A stretch of 64,000 bases of DNA, from positions 36,647 through 100,646 of the forward strand of contig JAFSFT010000043.1 in the NCBI GenBank assembly GCA_017435045.1, in the 5' to 3' direction. This document shows positions 1 through 8,854 of the stretch, piece by piece. A model generated the notes under the pieces. It saw only the letters and a list, made by a program, of their open reading frames with translations, was not told the DNA's origin and did no database searches. Origin of the DNA: Oscillospiraceae bacterium (GTDB taxonomy: Bacteria; Bacillota; Clostridia; Oscillospirales; Ruminococcaceae). Within the stretch, counting starts at the first letter, position 1, and each line of letters begins with the position of its first letter. The position numbers and the translations under genes were made by a program.

Positions 1-497
1 ATCATTTTGTCACTGTACAGCGGCACATTTTCAAGGTCCGGAGAAGCACCAATAATGGTAAATCCAAAATCCAGTGTTCCGTCCATAATGCCATTGTATG
101 TGTCGTTGTAGTCACCCTGCTTTATGACAAAGTTCACATTTGGATACTGCTGCTTGAAGCTGCGCATACAATATGGCAGAATATGCCTGCCGATGCTGGA
201 AAGTGCACAGATATTGATGGTGGCATTTTCCAGCCCGTCCATCTCGCGGTGCTTTGTCTGCAGATTCTGCTCGGCAAGGTAGATGCTCTGTATATAGGGC
301 AGATATTCCATCCCATCCTTTGTCAGCGACACGCCATCCTTGCGGCGACTGATAAGGGTTGTGCCAAGTTCTTTTTCCAGATTTTTTATTATCTGGCTTA
401 CTGCAGACTGGGAATAGCCGATATCACTGGCCACTTTTGTAAAATTTTTTTGTTCTGCAACCTTGCAGAACACGCCATAACGGGAAATCATATCCAT
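1..497 (-). CDS. LysR family transcriptional regulator (N-terminal part, truncated by window edge)
   Basis: A reading frame of 165 codons starts at the ATG at 497 and runs off the left edge of the window. The N-terminus has the LysR winged helix-turn-helix pattern (FCKVAEQKNFTKVASDIGYS, then QSAVSQIIKNLEKELGTTLI), followed by the start of the periplasmic-binding-like effector domain around residue 90. An AAGAAAGAG stretch lies about 9 bases before the ATG. The target is unknown. LysR proteins usually control a neighbouring gene, which may be outside the window. The gap towards livF contains terminators, so co-transcription with liv is unlikely. Family assignment is firm; function is not. Confidence 0.9.
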   Translation of the reverse strand, partial: MDMISRYGVFCKVAEQKNFTKVASDIGYSQSAVSQIIKNLEKELGTTLISRRKDGVSLTKDGMEYLPYIQSIYLAEQNLQTKHREMDGLENATINICALSSIGRHILPYCMRSFKQQYPNVNFVIKQGDYNDTYNGIMDGTLDFGFTIIGASPDLENVPLYSDKM

Positions 498-539
498 TCA
501 CAATCACTCTTTCTTATGACCTGATTATAATAATTAATT

Positions 540-738
540 TTACTTATGTCAATAAACAGTATATAATTATAAATAGAGAGAGAACTATCCATACTGCTGT
601 CACCCCAAGGCAGCATTTCTCTTTTTTGTGATAGGATTTGCCGGCCGAAAGGTCGGCCGCAGGCCAGACTGCGGTATGAATCGACGGGCTTGAAATAGCG
701 GCAGAATCTCCTCTTTCTGCCGCTATTGTCCGTTTTTT
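540..738 (+). ncRNA. Intergenic segment with a promoter-like site and two plus-strand terminators (possible short transcript)
   Basis: This gap between the LysR gene and livF has no convincing reading frame. A TATAAT near 561 lies downstream of a weak TTACTT. A hairpin (TGCTG/CAGCA) followed by CTCTTTTTT ends near 636. A stronger hairpin, AATAGCGGCAGAA at 694-706 with its exact complement at 715-727, is followed by a T-run at 733-738. Both have T-runs only on the plus strand, yet no plus-strand gene precedes them. A short untranslated transcript is one explanation; decayed sequence is another. Confidence 0.25.
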
Positions 739-792
739 GGATTTATTGCTGCAAAAACAAGTAAAATAATTCTTACATAAGTATTTCTCTTA

Positions 793-842
793 AAAAAAGA
801 AAGCACCGACTGTCAACGGAGTAAAAGACAGTCGGTGTTTTT
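793..842 (-). terminator. Rho-independent terminator of the liv operon
   Basis: A stem of GCACCGACTGTC (803-814) pairs with GACAGTCGGTG (827-837). On the minus strand it is followed by a T-rich run (complement of 793-800). It lies just past the livF stop and should end the liv transcript. Confidence 0.85.
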
Positions 843-876
843 CTTTGTATTTGTATTGGTATTGGTTGTTTTTTGT

Positions 877-1578
877 TTATGCGCCGCCAAGGTATGCCTT
901 TTTGATAGCATCACTTGCCTTGAGCTGGGCACCTGTGCCTGTGAGAACAATACGGCCGCTTTCCAGAACGTATGCTCTGTCAGCGATGGAAAGTGCCATT
1001 TCCGCATTCTGTTCAACAAGCAGGATTGTTGTGCCCATTTTATGGAACTCCTTGATGATATCAAAGATGCCCTGAACAAGAATTGGTGCAAGACCCATGG
1101 ATGGTTCGTCCAGAATAAGAAGGTCAGGGTGGCTCATCATTGCACGGCCCATAGCCAGCATCTGCTGTTCGCCGCCGGAGAGAGTACCTGCAATCTGGTT
1201 CTGTCTTTCTTTAAGACGTGGGAAGTGGCTGTAAACAGATTCGATGTCTGCTTCCATATTTTCGCCTTTTGTGTAAGCACCCATTTCCAGATTTTCCTTA
1301 ACGGTCATCTGCAGGAAAATACGTCTTCCTTCCGGAACGTGTGCAAGTCCTTTCGGAACCAGTTTATATGCTTCGGTTTTGCTGATATCTTCGCCCTTGA
1401 AGGTAATATGGCCTGTTTTGGAGCGGAGAAGACCGGAGATTGTTTTGAGGATTGTGGATTTGCCCGCACCGTTTGCACCGATGAGAGAAACAATCTCGCC
1501 CGGTTTAACTTCAAAGGATACATCCTTAATTGCGTGGATCTGTCCGTAGTATACATTTATATTTTCAACTTTAAGCAT
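877..1578 (-). CDS. livF: Branched-chain amino-acid ABC transporter, ATP-binding protein LivF
   Basis: This 233-residue protein is one of the two ATPases that power high-affinity uptake of leucine, isoleucine and valine on the cytoplasmic face of the Liv complex. Walker A GANGAGKST lies at residues 34-42, the ABC signature LSGGE at 133-137 and Walker B LLILDE at 153-158. LivF rather than LivG is supported by its short length, the VYYGQIHA N-terminus and the EGRRIF segment after Walker A. It is the last gene of livK-H-M-G-F and starts directly after the livG stop, suggesting translational coupling. A terminator follows at 793-842. Confidence 0.95.
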   Translation of the reverse strand: MLKVENINVYYGQIHAIKDVSFEVKPGEIVSLIGANGAGKSTILKTISGLLRSKTGHITFKGEDISKTEAYKLVPKGLAHVPEGRRIFLQMTVKENLEMGAYTKGENMEADIESVYSHFPRLKERQNQIAGTLSGGEQQMLAMGRAMMSHPDLLILDEPSMGLAPILVQGIFDIIKEFHKMGTTILLVEQNAEMALSIADRAYVLESGRIVLTGTGAQLKASDAIKKAYLGGA

Positions 1579-2427
1579 TTATTTGTCCGCCTTTTTACCA
1601 AGATAAGCTTCGATAACCTTAGGGTTAGCCTTGATTTCGTCAGGAGTGCCTTTTGCGATGATTTCACCGTAGTTGAGAACACAGATACCTTCGCAGATAC
1701 CCATAACAAGGTTCATATCGTGTTCGATAAGCATAATAGCAATCTGGAATTCATCACGGATTCTGCGGATGTTTTCCATAAGTTCTGCTGTTTCGGATGG
1801 GTTCATACCTGCAGCAGGTTCGTCAAGAAGGAGAATTTTTGGGTTTGTCGCAAGGGCACGGATAATTTCAAGACGTCTCTGTGCACCGTAAGGCAGGCTG
1901 CCTGCCTCGTGGTGACGAAGGTCTGCCATACCAAAGAAGTCCAGCAGTTCCTTTGCCTTGTCGTAAGCCTGTTTTTCAGCTTTTTTGTAACCGAAAGCAT
2001 GTGTAACAGAAGAAGCAAAGCTTGTGTGAAGCTGGTTGTGCATACCGATTTTTACGTTGTCCATAACAGTCATCTTGCCGAAAAGGCGGATGTTCTGGAA
2101 GGTACGTGCAATACCCATTTTGCTTACCTGGTCACAGCTTTTTCCCTTTGTGTCATAGCCGTCCAGCAGGATTGTGCCGCGTGTTGGCTGGTAAACGTTT
2201 GTAAGCAGGTTGAAAACTGTGGTTTTGCCCGCACCGTTAGGACCGATAAGACCGCAGATTTCTGTTGGGCCGATTGCAAGGTTAAGGTTGTTAACCGCTG
2301 TAAGACCGCCAAAGTCGATACCAAGCTGATGTGTCTGCAGCACAGGAGCCTTGTGCATATCTTCGATAGGAACGATAGAATGTGATGGAAGGGGAACCAT
2401 TATACGTTCAGATGGTTTTACTGCCAT
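1579..2427 (-). CDS. livG: Branched-chain amino-acid ABC transporter, ATP-binding protein LivG
   Basis: This is the second ATPase of the Liv system (282 residues). Walker A GPNGAGKTT is at residues 62-70, the signature-like region reads SLPYGAQRRLEI, and Walker B is LLLDEP. The N-terminus has about 28 residues before the usual core start (VLQTHQLGIDFGG). The start at 2427 is still preferred because AAGGAGG sits 9-10 bases upstream, inside the last codons of livM. The livM stop ends two bases before this ATG. The N-terminal extension is slightly unusual but in frame and well positioned for translation. Confidence 0.95.
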   Translation of the reverse strand: MAVKPSERIMVPLPSHSIVPIEDMHKAPVLQTHQLGIDFGGLTAVNNLNLAIGPTEICGLIGPNGAGKTTVFNLLTNVYQPTRGTILLDGYDTKGKSCDQVSKMGIARTFQNIRLFGKMTVMDNVKIGMHNQLHTSFASSVTHAFGYKKAEKQAYDKAKELLDFFGMADLRHHEAGSLPYGAQRRLEIIRALATNPKILLLDEPAAGMNPSETAELMENIRRIRDEFQIAIMLIEHDMNLVMGICEGICVLNYGEIIAKGTPDEIKANPKVIEAYLGKKADK

Positions 2428-2428
2428 A

Positions 2429-3439
2429 TTAGTTTTCCTCCTTCCTTACTTTTTTTGCTGCAAATGCCTTTTTAACTGCAGCTACAGGTGAATATTTTGC
2501 AACCATAAGTTTAAGCTGTTCGTTGGATGTAAAGAGCATCATAACGATAAGTACGATTGCGTAGATGAGCATACGGTAGTCCTGAAGAGAACGGAGCATT
2601 TCCGGCAGGATAGCGATGAGTGCGCCTGCGATAACGCTGCCGCGAACGGAACCGATGCCGCCGAGAACAACCATAACGAGAATTTCGATGGAATAGTTAT
2701 AGTCAAATGTGCCTGCTGTGAGGATGGAGTAGTTGTGGCTGTAAAGTACGCCTGCCATACCTGCAAAGAAAGCTGCAATTGTAAAAACAAGCAGTTTGTA
2801 TCTTGTTGCATTTACACCAACGCTTGTTGCTGCAATTGTATTGTCACGGAGTGCCTGAATTGCACGGCCGTGTTTGGATTTTGCAAGGTTCTGGATTACA
2901 AACAGAGTGATGAATACCAGAATTATGCCATATGTAAAGGAAGCGTTCTGCGGTACACCTTTAAGACCACTTGCGCCGCCTGTGAATTCGAGGTTGATAA
3001 CGATGCTTCGGAGAATTTCGCCGAATGCAAGTGTAACGATGGCCAGATAGTCACCTTTGAGACGGAGAACAACAACACAAACCAGTGCACCGAAGATTGC
3101 TGCAAGGATACCGCCTGCAAGGATAGAGATTGGAAAACGTACAGCAACAGGAATCTGCGGGAACGCATTTTTGAGATAAATGGAAAGCAGACCGCCTGTG
3201 TATGCGCCAACCGACATAAATGCTGCGTGGCCAAGGGAAAGTTCGCCGAGGAAGCCGATAACAAGGTTGAGAGATACTGCGAGAACAACGTTAACGCAGA
3301 TTGGTACAAGCAAGCTCTGCATATGTCTGGAAGCATTGCCTGTCTGGATCATAACTGTAACAACTATATAAAACAGTGCCACGATGGCATAGGTTATCAG
3401 GTTGTTTACAGTACTTTTTCTGAGCTTTGTCTTTTTCAT
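2429..3439 (-). CDS. livM: Branched-chain amino-acid ABC transporter, permease LivM
   Basis: This 336-residue integral membrane protein forms half of the Liv translocation pore. It shows about nine hydrophobic segments and LivM-type motifs: [20 protein letters not shown] near residues 64-84 and a VVLGGIGSVRGSVIAGAL motif towards the C-terminus (EAA-like loop that contacts the ATPase). The lysine/arginine-rich C-terminal tail is cytoplasmic and its codons contain the ribosome-binding site for livG. It follows livH by ten bases in the same operon. Confidence 0.95.
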   Translation of the reverse strand: MKKTKLRKSTVNNLITYAIVALFYIVVTVMIQTGNASRHMQSLLVPICVNVVLAVSLNLVIGFLGELSLGHAAFMSVGAYTGGLLSIYLKNAFPQIPVAVRFPISILAGGILAAIFGALVCVVVLRLKGDYLAIVTLAFGEILRSIVINLEFTGGASGLKGVPQNASFTYGIILVFITLFVIQNLAKSKHGRAIQALRDNTIAATSVGVNATRYKLLVFTIAAFFAGMAGVLYSHNYSILTAGTFDYNYSIEILVMVVLGGIGSVRGSVIAGALIAILPEMLRSLQDYRMLIYAIVLIVMMLFTSNEQLKLMVAKYSPVAAVKKAFAAKKVRKEEN

Positions 3440-3449
3440 ACTTTGACAC

Positions 3450-4325
3450 CTATACCTTTTCGTTGATTTTCTTACCTAAGAGACCTGTTGGTTTAACCAG
3501 CAGAACCAGTACCAGTACGCCGAAAACGATAGCGTCGGAAAGTTCTGTGGAGATGTATGCCTTTGCAAGGTTTTCGATGATACCCAGCAGGATACCGCCC
3601 AGCATAGCACCAGGGATGGAGCCGATGCCGCCGAAAACAGCAGCAACAAATGCCTTGATACCAGGCATAGCACCGGAGTAAGGTCCGATAAAGCCGTATG
3701 TAGCGCCAAAGAAGAGACCTGCAACCGCTGCAAGTGCAGAACCGATTGCAAATGTAACTGTGATTGTGCGGTTTACGCTGATACCCATAAGTTCCGCAGC
3801 TTCGCGGTCTTCGGATACAGCACGCATTGCCTTGCCCATCTTTGTCTTGTTGATAAAGAGTGTAAGGCCAACCATGATGATTGTTGTAACTGCGAGAGTT
3901 TCGATACTTTCGCCTTTGATTGTAAGTTCACCAAGATGAACAGGTGCCACGTTGAAAACTTTTGGGAAGCTTTTCTGTGTGGAACCGAATATAAGCAGTG
4001 CCAGTGACTGCAGGAAGTAGGAAACACCGATAGCTGTGATAAGAACAGAAAGCGGTGGGGAAGAACGCAGAGGTTTATATGCGATTCTTTCAATTGTAAC
4101 ACCCATAAGCACACAAATAAGGACGCTTGCCAGAATACCCACAACACCGGGGAGACCCAGACTGTTGACAACGACAATTACAGTGAATGCACCAACCATA
4201 ATAACGTCACCATGAGCAAAGTTAAGCATCTTCGCTATACCGTATACCATTGTGTAACCAAGGGCTATCAGGGCGTATATACTGCCCAGGGACAAGCCAC
4301 TTATAAAATTAGAAAGAAAACTCAT
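3450..4325 (-). CDS. livH: Branched-chain amino-acid ABC transporter, permease LivH
   Basis: This 291-residue permease pairs with LivM. LivH hallmarks are the opening SGLSLGSIYALIALGYTMVY, LNFAHGD near residue 34 and the FGGIGSIPGAMLGGILLG loop towards the C-terminus. CGGAG lies about 8 bases before the ATG at 4325. A 413-base spacer with hairpins and a repeated unit separates it from livK, so livK and livHMGF may be expressed at different levels from one transcript. The protein itself looks normal in length and motifs. Confidence 0.95.
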   Translation of the reverse strand: MSFLSNFISGLSLGSIYALIALGYTMVYGIAKMLNFAHGDVIMVGAFTVIVVVNSLGLPGVVGILASVLICVLMGVTIERIAYKPLRSSPPLSVLITAIGVSYFLQSLALLIFGSTQKSFPKVFNVAPVHLGELTIKGESIETLAVTTIIMVGLTLFINKTKMGKAMRAVSEDREAAELMGISVNRTITVTFAIGSALAAVAGLFFGATYGFIGPYSGAMPGIKAFVAAVFGGIGSIPGAMLGGILLGIIENLAKAYISTELSDAIVFGVLVLVLLVKPTGLLGKKINEKV

Positions 4326-4346
4326 AATAAAACTCCGTTTACAAAA

Positions 4347-4398
4347 GGGTATTTTCGGACGGATAGATTATCCGCCCGAAAACCCTCGATTTTTTTAC
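4347..4398. repeat. Hairpin just upstream of livH
   Basis: TTTTCGG (4352-4358) pairs with CCGAAAA (4376-4382), and further pairs extend the stem to a five-base loop around 4365-4369. On the plus strand it is followed by T7 (4391-4397). On the minus strand, the liv sense strand, the following T-run is weak (CCCTTTTG). In the sense orientation it lies about 20 bases before the livH ribosome-binding site, so it may influence livH translation or protect processed mRNA. Confidence 0.6.
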
Positions 4399-4485
4399 TT
4401 TTAATTAAATTTTTTAATTTTTAAAACTCTGTATACCAATTATCAATACATTTTCTGTATCCCGAGGGACGGGATTACTTTTACT

Positions 4486-4738
4486 ATAACCGCACGATAA
4501 ATCAAATTTTTAATCACCATATAATCTGCGGTTTCAACGTTCACGCCGCTGCAGCACAGGCTGCAGGAAAGCGCGAGCTTTAAATGTGTGAAACACATTC
4601 GGCGGGGTTGTTATAACCGCACGGTGAGTTTTACTGTAAACCACCGTTTAATCTGCGGTTTCAATGTTCTGACTGGGGAAATCCGCGATTTCCGAAAATG
4701 CGTATGCATTTCACAGCGCAGGCTGTGCAGGCAGGTTA
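4486..4738. repeat. Two-copy direct repeat with inverted AACCGCA/TGCGGTT ends in the livK-livH spacer
   Basis: Two units of about 57 bases (4486-4542 and 4613-4669) both begin ATAACCGCACG and end ATCTGCGGTTTCAA(C/T)GTTC. Each has 7-base inverted ends (AACCGCA / TGCGGTT) but a diverged interior. In the second copy the interior forms an extra ACGGTG/CACCGT stem. Each is followed by a GC-rich tail of about 70 bases containing an imperfect CAGGCTG-type palindrome, giving a period near 127 bases. No reading frame is present. The unit is transcribed between livK and livH, so an mRNA-processing or stability role is possible. Confidence 0.7.
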
Positions 4739-5917
4739 TTATTTAACGTTGTCGTAGGAAACGTAAACGCCGTCCTGGATAACAACAGCTGTTGCGTTTT
4801 TGTCTGGTTCGCCGGAAGCATCCCATCTCATTGTACCTGTTGTACCAACAACTTCGATTTCGAGCATTGCGTCGATCATTGCCTGGTTGAAGTTTTCGTC
4901 TTCAGGTGTAACGCCTGCTTTTTCAAATGCTGCTACGAGAGCGTATACTGCATCGTATGCGTCTGCTGCAAACTGGTCAGGTGTTGTGCCGTATTTTGCT
5001 TTGTAGTTAGCTGTAAAGGATTTTGTAGGTTCTGTTTCGCTGTCTGCTGCGAATGGTGTAAGAAGCATAACGCCTTCTGCAAGTGGGAGGTTGTCTGCGC
5101 CGATTTTTTCGAGGATACCGTCGAGACCGTCACAACCAAAGAATGTTACGTCAAGACCAGCTTTGTCAGCCTGTGTGATGATGTATGCTGCTTCCTGTGC
5201 GTAGATTGGGAGGAAGAGGAGGTCAGCGCCGGATTCTTTAACTGCCTGAAGCTGAACGGAGAAGTCTGTGTTGGACTGGTTTGTGAATGCTTCGTCAGCA
5301 ACGATTTCAAGACCGTTTTCTGCTGCTGTTTCAACGAAAGATTTTCTAAGACCATTGGAGTAGTCGTTGGATTTGTCGTAGATGATAGCAACTTTTTCTG
5401 CTACTGCGTTGTCTTTGATAAAGTTAGCTGCGTAGAGGCCCTGTGCGGAGTCTTCGAAGCAAACACGGAAGCAGTTGTCGTACTGTGTACATTCAAGCTG
5501 GGAACCGGATGGTGTGAGGAGAAGCATGTTGTCTTTAACTGCTTCTTCTGTAATAGCGATACATGCACCGGATGTTGTGCCGCCAAGTGTTACGTCCATA
5601 CCGTCGTCAAACATTGTTGCGTAAGCCTGAACTGCCTGTGCACCGTCTGCCTGGTCGTCTTCTACTCTTGCAAGAACTGTCCAGCCATCTGCAAAGCCGC
5701 CGTTAGCGTTGATTTCTGCTGCTGCAAGTTCTGCACCCTGTTTAACGGATGTGCCGTATGTTGCGTAGTCGCCTGTAAGTGGACCTGTACCGCCGATGAA
5801 AAGAACTTTTTCTGTTTCTGCTGCATTGCCGCCTTCAGCTGCAGGTTCGCTGCCGCCGCAAGCTGTCATGCTGACCATCATAGCTGCTGCTAAAAATAAT
5901 GCCATTAATTTTTTCAT
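4739..5917 (-). CDS. livK: Branched-chain amino-acid ABC transporter, substrate-binding lipoprotein LivK
   Basis: This is the extracellular receptor that captures branched-chain amino acids and delivers them to LivHM. The 392-residue protein starts with a lipoprotein signal: positive MKK, a hydrophobic core and a lipobox ending at Cys20 (SMTAC), followed by GGSEP. The mature part is a type I periplasmic-binding fold (GGTGPLTGDYATYG, then VEDDQADGAQAVQA). The ATG at 5917 is preferred over a TTG two codons upstream because AAAGAGG lies 8 bases before it. It is first in the liv cluster, and the leader (5930-6030) contains GC-rich hairpins. Confidence 0.95.
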   Translation of the reverse strand: MKKLMALFLAAAMMVSMTACGGSEPAAEGGNAAETEKVLFIGGTGPLTGDYATYGTSVKQGAELAAAEINANGGFADGWTVLARVEDDQADGAQAVQAYATMFDDGMDVTLGGTTSGACIAITEEAVKDNMLLLTPSGSQLECTQYDNCFRVCFEDSAQGLYAANFIKDNAVAEKVAIIYDKSNDYSNGLRKSFVETAAENGLEIVADEAFTNQSNTDFSVQLQAVKESGADLLFLPIYAQEAAYIITQADKAGLDVTFFGCDGLDGILEKIGADNLPLAEGVMLLTPFAADSETEPTKSFTANYKAKYGTTPDQFAADAYDAVYALVAAFEKAGVTPEDENFNQAMIDAMLEIEVVGTTGTMRWDASGEPDKNATAVVIQDGVYVSYDNVK

Positions 5918-6029
5918 AACCAATACCTCTTTATAAAATATTTTTTAATTTTTGATTATTTTGTGCTCCGTCTGCGGTTCCGGATTCCGCCGACGGAACA
6001 TATATCTCAGACGGCCATGCCGTCATAAG

Positions 6030-6072
6030 TACAATTTAAAAGGGCTGCCCTCCGCAAAAGAGTGCAGCCCCT
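6030..6072 (-). terminator. Rho-independent terminator of the small membrane protein gene
   Basis: AGGGCTGC (6041-6048) pairs with GCAGCCCCT (6064-6072). On the minus strand the stem is followed by CCTTTTAAATT. It lies immediately downstream of the 6092-6352 gene and upstream of livK. Confidence 0.8.
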
Positions 6073-6091
6073 AAGTTGCCGTATAACAGCG

Positions 6092-6352
6092 TTATGCCGC
6101 TGTGAGCTCTTTTGCTTTAAATATCCTGTTTTCTCTTGCGATAATAATAATGCTAATTATTGCAACACTAATAAGGACGCCAATAGCGCCGCGAAGGATA
6201 ATTATTGCCAATAGAGCAAAAACAAAAGTGCACACTGCACATAATACAGCATGCACCAATTTTACCAATTCAGCACAGGAAGAAGTACCAGCCTGACAAG
6301 CAGCCCAGTTTTCAGAGTTATGAGTGTAGTTGTTCATAAATACGTTTGTCAT
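6092..6352 (-). CDS. Small two-segment membrane protein, unknown function
   Basis: I do not recognise this 86-residue protein. It has a polar, asparagine-rich N-terminus with two cysteines (WAACQAGTSSCAEL, residues 17-30). Two hydrophobic segments follow (about 33-55 and 56-72), then a basic tail. The gene is independent: consensus promoter at 6386-6414, a GAAAGGAAG ribosome-binding site and its own terminator at 6030-6072. The N-terminal cysteines and small size would fit a peptide-like or signalling membrane protein, but that is speculation. Confidence 0.75.
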   Translation of the reverse strand: MTNVFMNNYTHNSENWAACQAGTSSCAELVKLVHAVLCAVCTFVFALLAIIILRGAIGVLISVAIISIIIIARENRIFKAKELTAA

Positions 6353-6385
6353 AACCTTATTCTTCCTTTCTTAAGTGTTGCTATG

Positions 6386-6414
6386 ATTATATATCCACTC
6401 ACAAATAAAGTCAA
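6386..6414 (-). promoter_or_regulatory. Sigma-A-type promoter of the small membrane protein gene
   Basis: On the minus strand, TTGACT (complement of 6409-6414) and TATAAT (complement of 6386-6391) are 17 bases apart. This is close to consensus and lies 35-60 bases before the 6352 start codon. The rest of the gap 6415-6748 is AT-rich with nothing else recognisable except the DUF2142 terminator. Confidence 0.8.
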
Positions 6415-6669
6415 CACTTTGAAACAATATTGCATAATTATTGTAAATTACTACAAATCCAATCTTTTTGCCCTTTATTTTTTTACATTTTGCACAAAAA
6501 AAATGTAACAAAACGGTTACAAAGTGTAATTTAAATTTTTTGTAATTTTGTTAAAAATCTCAACAAGGTTATTTTATGCATTAATTTTGTATATTTTACT
6601 AATTGTTAAGGATTTTTTAACAAACACTTGCATGTGATATGAAAATATGTGTATATATGTAGTGCAAAA

Positions 6670-6724
6670 TGTCATAAAAAACACAAAACAGCGGTTAAAG
6701 CTCGCTTGATACTATAACCGCTGT
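6670..6724 (-). terminator. Rho-independent terminator after the DUF2142 gene
   Basis: ACAGCGGTTA (6688-6697) pairs perfectly with TAACCGCTGT (6715-6724). On the minus strand the stem is followed by TTTTGTGTTTTTT, as expected for the end of the 8788-6749 transcript. Confidence 0.85.
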
Positions 6725-6748
6725 ATATTCTTTGATTATATATTTATC

Positions 6749-8788
6749 TTATCTCTGCAGTATAACCACTATTGCATTGAGGGCCACAAACAGGTTTGTA
6801 AGGCCCATTACAAAACAGAGCGGACGGAATATATCCTTTTTAAGTGAAAAGGTTTTGCCACGCAAGGCCAGAAATGCCATAGGCAGTACAGGCAGCAGAT
6901 ATTTGCCCTGTATACCGTAGATTGTACTGTAGCTTACAGGTGTCCAGTTAATACCAAGATAAACCACGAGCCCCAGAATTATAACTGATATAAATCCGAA
7001 CATTCCTCTGTCATACAGACGCAGTGTGTAAGTTTCCTGCTCCTCTGCAAAGGTCGAAACAATGGCACATACAAGTATTACTATGATAAATGCATCGCTG
7101 ATAAGCACGCTGTTATATCCCAGCACTCCCCCTGCAACACTCTTGATGTAATATGCACCGTTTTCAAAGATTGTTCTGAGAACAAGCTTAAGTGTAACTA
7201 CAGGATTCTGCAGCATAAGCCCGATATTGAATGTGGCATCAGGATTTGTAAGCAGCAATGTTTCCAGACTTTCGCCCGATGATATCGCAGGAAGAATTGT
7301 ACGCAGTACATCGGGACGCAGCATAATTGCCAGAGCAACCGCAACGGCACCAAATGCACCTATACCAACCACTGCAAATATCGGGTTAATCTTAAATTTT
7401 ATTCTGTTAAGCAGCGGTACCTTTTTTATATCCAGCAGCAACACTGCTATACAGAGGGTGCAGTAGATAAATTTGCTTGGGGCCAGCAGCACACTGATTA
7501 CAGCCAGCAGCACCAGCTGCCACCACTTGTATATTTCCTCCTGCTTTAAGAGATACAGCAGGTAAGCTGTGAAAAGGAAGCCCAGACTGATTACAAACAC
7601 ATCTCGGGAAAAACTGTTTGCAAGGTGAAGGGTAATGGGGAAAAAGCTGAGTGCCATAAACACATTTTTACCCACAGGGGTAATTTTTATTGCAAAAAAG
7701 ACACACAGTGCAAAGAACAGCAGGTTAAAAAGTCTGCCAAGATACATACTGCCAACGTAGCCAAGGTTAAGCATATGGCTTAGCTTTATACCAAGAGCCC
7801 CCATCATATAAACGCCGTCAAAATCAGACACTGCCCATACATTGCTGATTGGCTTTATGCCTTCTTTCTGTGCCTTTGAGAAAAGATTATCGTAAATATA
7901 CTCGTAGCTGAAAACGTTTGTATGTTTATTTTCAAAGGTACTGCTGTAGTCCTCGGCACGTCGCTGGATTGTGCGTTCTGCAAGGTCTTTCCTTGTATAA
8001 CCTTCCAGCTTTTCGTTGCACAGGCGATACGCTGTGTTTATGTGAGCCTCCTCGTCCGGAGATGAGAACGGCGGCAGAGCAAGAGTAAACAGACTGCTGA
8101 CCGCCAGCAATGCGATAATAAACACAGTTTCCTTTTTAAAGCGGAATATAAAACAGGCAGCATAGAGAAGTATTGCTGCGGCAACCGCAACCTTGCAGAT
8201 AAGACCGAACCAGCCGTAAAGCGAAGCGTTGTCCACAACATATGTAAGCACGCCAAATGCCATTGTGCCGCTTGCAGAATCGCCCCACACCTTCATGTAC
8301 GCTTCATCCCCGGCCGCGAAGTCCGGAGTTATACGCAGAATATAATCCCGTGTACCCTTGGTTTCCTGCCAGTAGTCCCCAACGTAATATGGTCGGTCAA
8401 AAAAGATATCGGTATAAACATCGTTGACCATAACCTCGGTATTGAATGTGGTTTCTGCAACCACTGCACCCAGTTCTTTTTCTACAAGTTCAAGACGTGC
8501 AGAGCCCGCCTGAGGCTTGCCAAGATTATGAAAACGGATTTTCACGCCGTATATATCACCATGGGTGGAAAATTCCTGCTCCAGTGTTTTACCGTGGCTG
8601 AAATCCACCACAGGGGCATCATATATATCGTTGATATACCTGTACTGGTTTTTGGTTGTGGCGGTATCCACAAAGCTGTATTTTACAAAGAACAGTGCCA
8701 GCCCAACAGCAATCAATACCCCACCCAGACACACCGAATGAAGCAGTATTTTCAATATTATGCTTTTAATATTTTTTGTTTTATCCAT
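6749..8788 (-). CDS. DUF2142 family polytopic membrane protein
   Basis: This 679-residue protein has an N-terminal membrane segment, a soluble domain (about 45-200) and about ten further hydrophobic segments. The PPFSSPDEEAHINTAYRL motif near residue 245 is the DUF2142 signature, a family resembling GT-C sugar transferases that use lipid-linked donors. The start at 8788 is chosen over an upstream in-frame TTG because AAAAGGA lies 5 bases before the ATG. It follows the asparaginase-like gene by 66 bases in the same direction, with a GT2 gene further upstream. Together these suggest sugar decoration of an envelope polymer. The substrate is unknown. Confidence 0.85.
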   Translation of the reverse strand: MDKTKNIKSIILKILLHSVCLGGVLIAVGLALFFVKYSFVDTATTKNQYRYINDIYDAPVVDFSHGKTLEQEFSTHGDIYGVKIRFHNLGKPQAGSARLELVEKELGAVVAETTFNTEVMVNDVYTDIFFDRPYYVGDYWQETKGTRDYILRITPDFAAGDEAYMKVWGDSASGTMAFGVLTYVVDNASLYGWFGLICKVAVAAAILLYAACFIFRFKKETVFIIALLAVSSLFTLALPPFSSPDEEAHINTAYRLCNEKLEGYTRKDLAERTIQRRAEDYSSTFENKHTNVFSYEYIYDNLFSKAQKEGIKPISNVWAVSDFDGVYMMGALGIKLSHMLNLGYVGSMYLGRLFNLLFFALCVFFAIKITPVGKNVFMALSFFPITLHLANSFSRDVFVISLGFLFTAYLLYLLKQEEIYKWWQLVLLAVISVLLAPSKFIYCTLCIAVLLLDIKKVPLLNRIKFKINPIFAVVGIGAFGAVAVALAIMLRPDVLRTILPAISSGESLETLLLTNPDATFNIGLMLQNPVVTLKLVLRTIFENGAYYIKSVAGGVLGYNSVLISDAFIIVILVCAIVSTFAEEQETYTLRLYDRGMFGFISVIILGLVVYLGINWTPVSYSTIYGIQGKYLLPVLPMAFLALRGKTFSLKKDIFRPLCFVMGLTNLFVALNAIVVILQR

Positions 8789-8854
8789 ATAAGTCCTTTT
8801 TGCTGTCAAAATAATTCAGACAGCAGGAAAATTTTTATCTGTAACTTTTTACAG

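Noticed and set aside
835-2385. Long (516-codon) plus-strand frame opposite livF/livG, very rich in cysteine and phenylalanine
   Set aside because: It is antisense to two certain ATPase genes. Similar Cys-rich shadow frames lie opposite other highly expressed genes here, so they reflect codon bias rather than coding.
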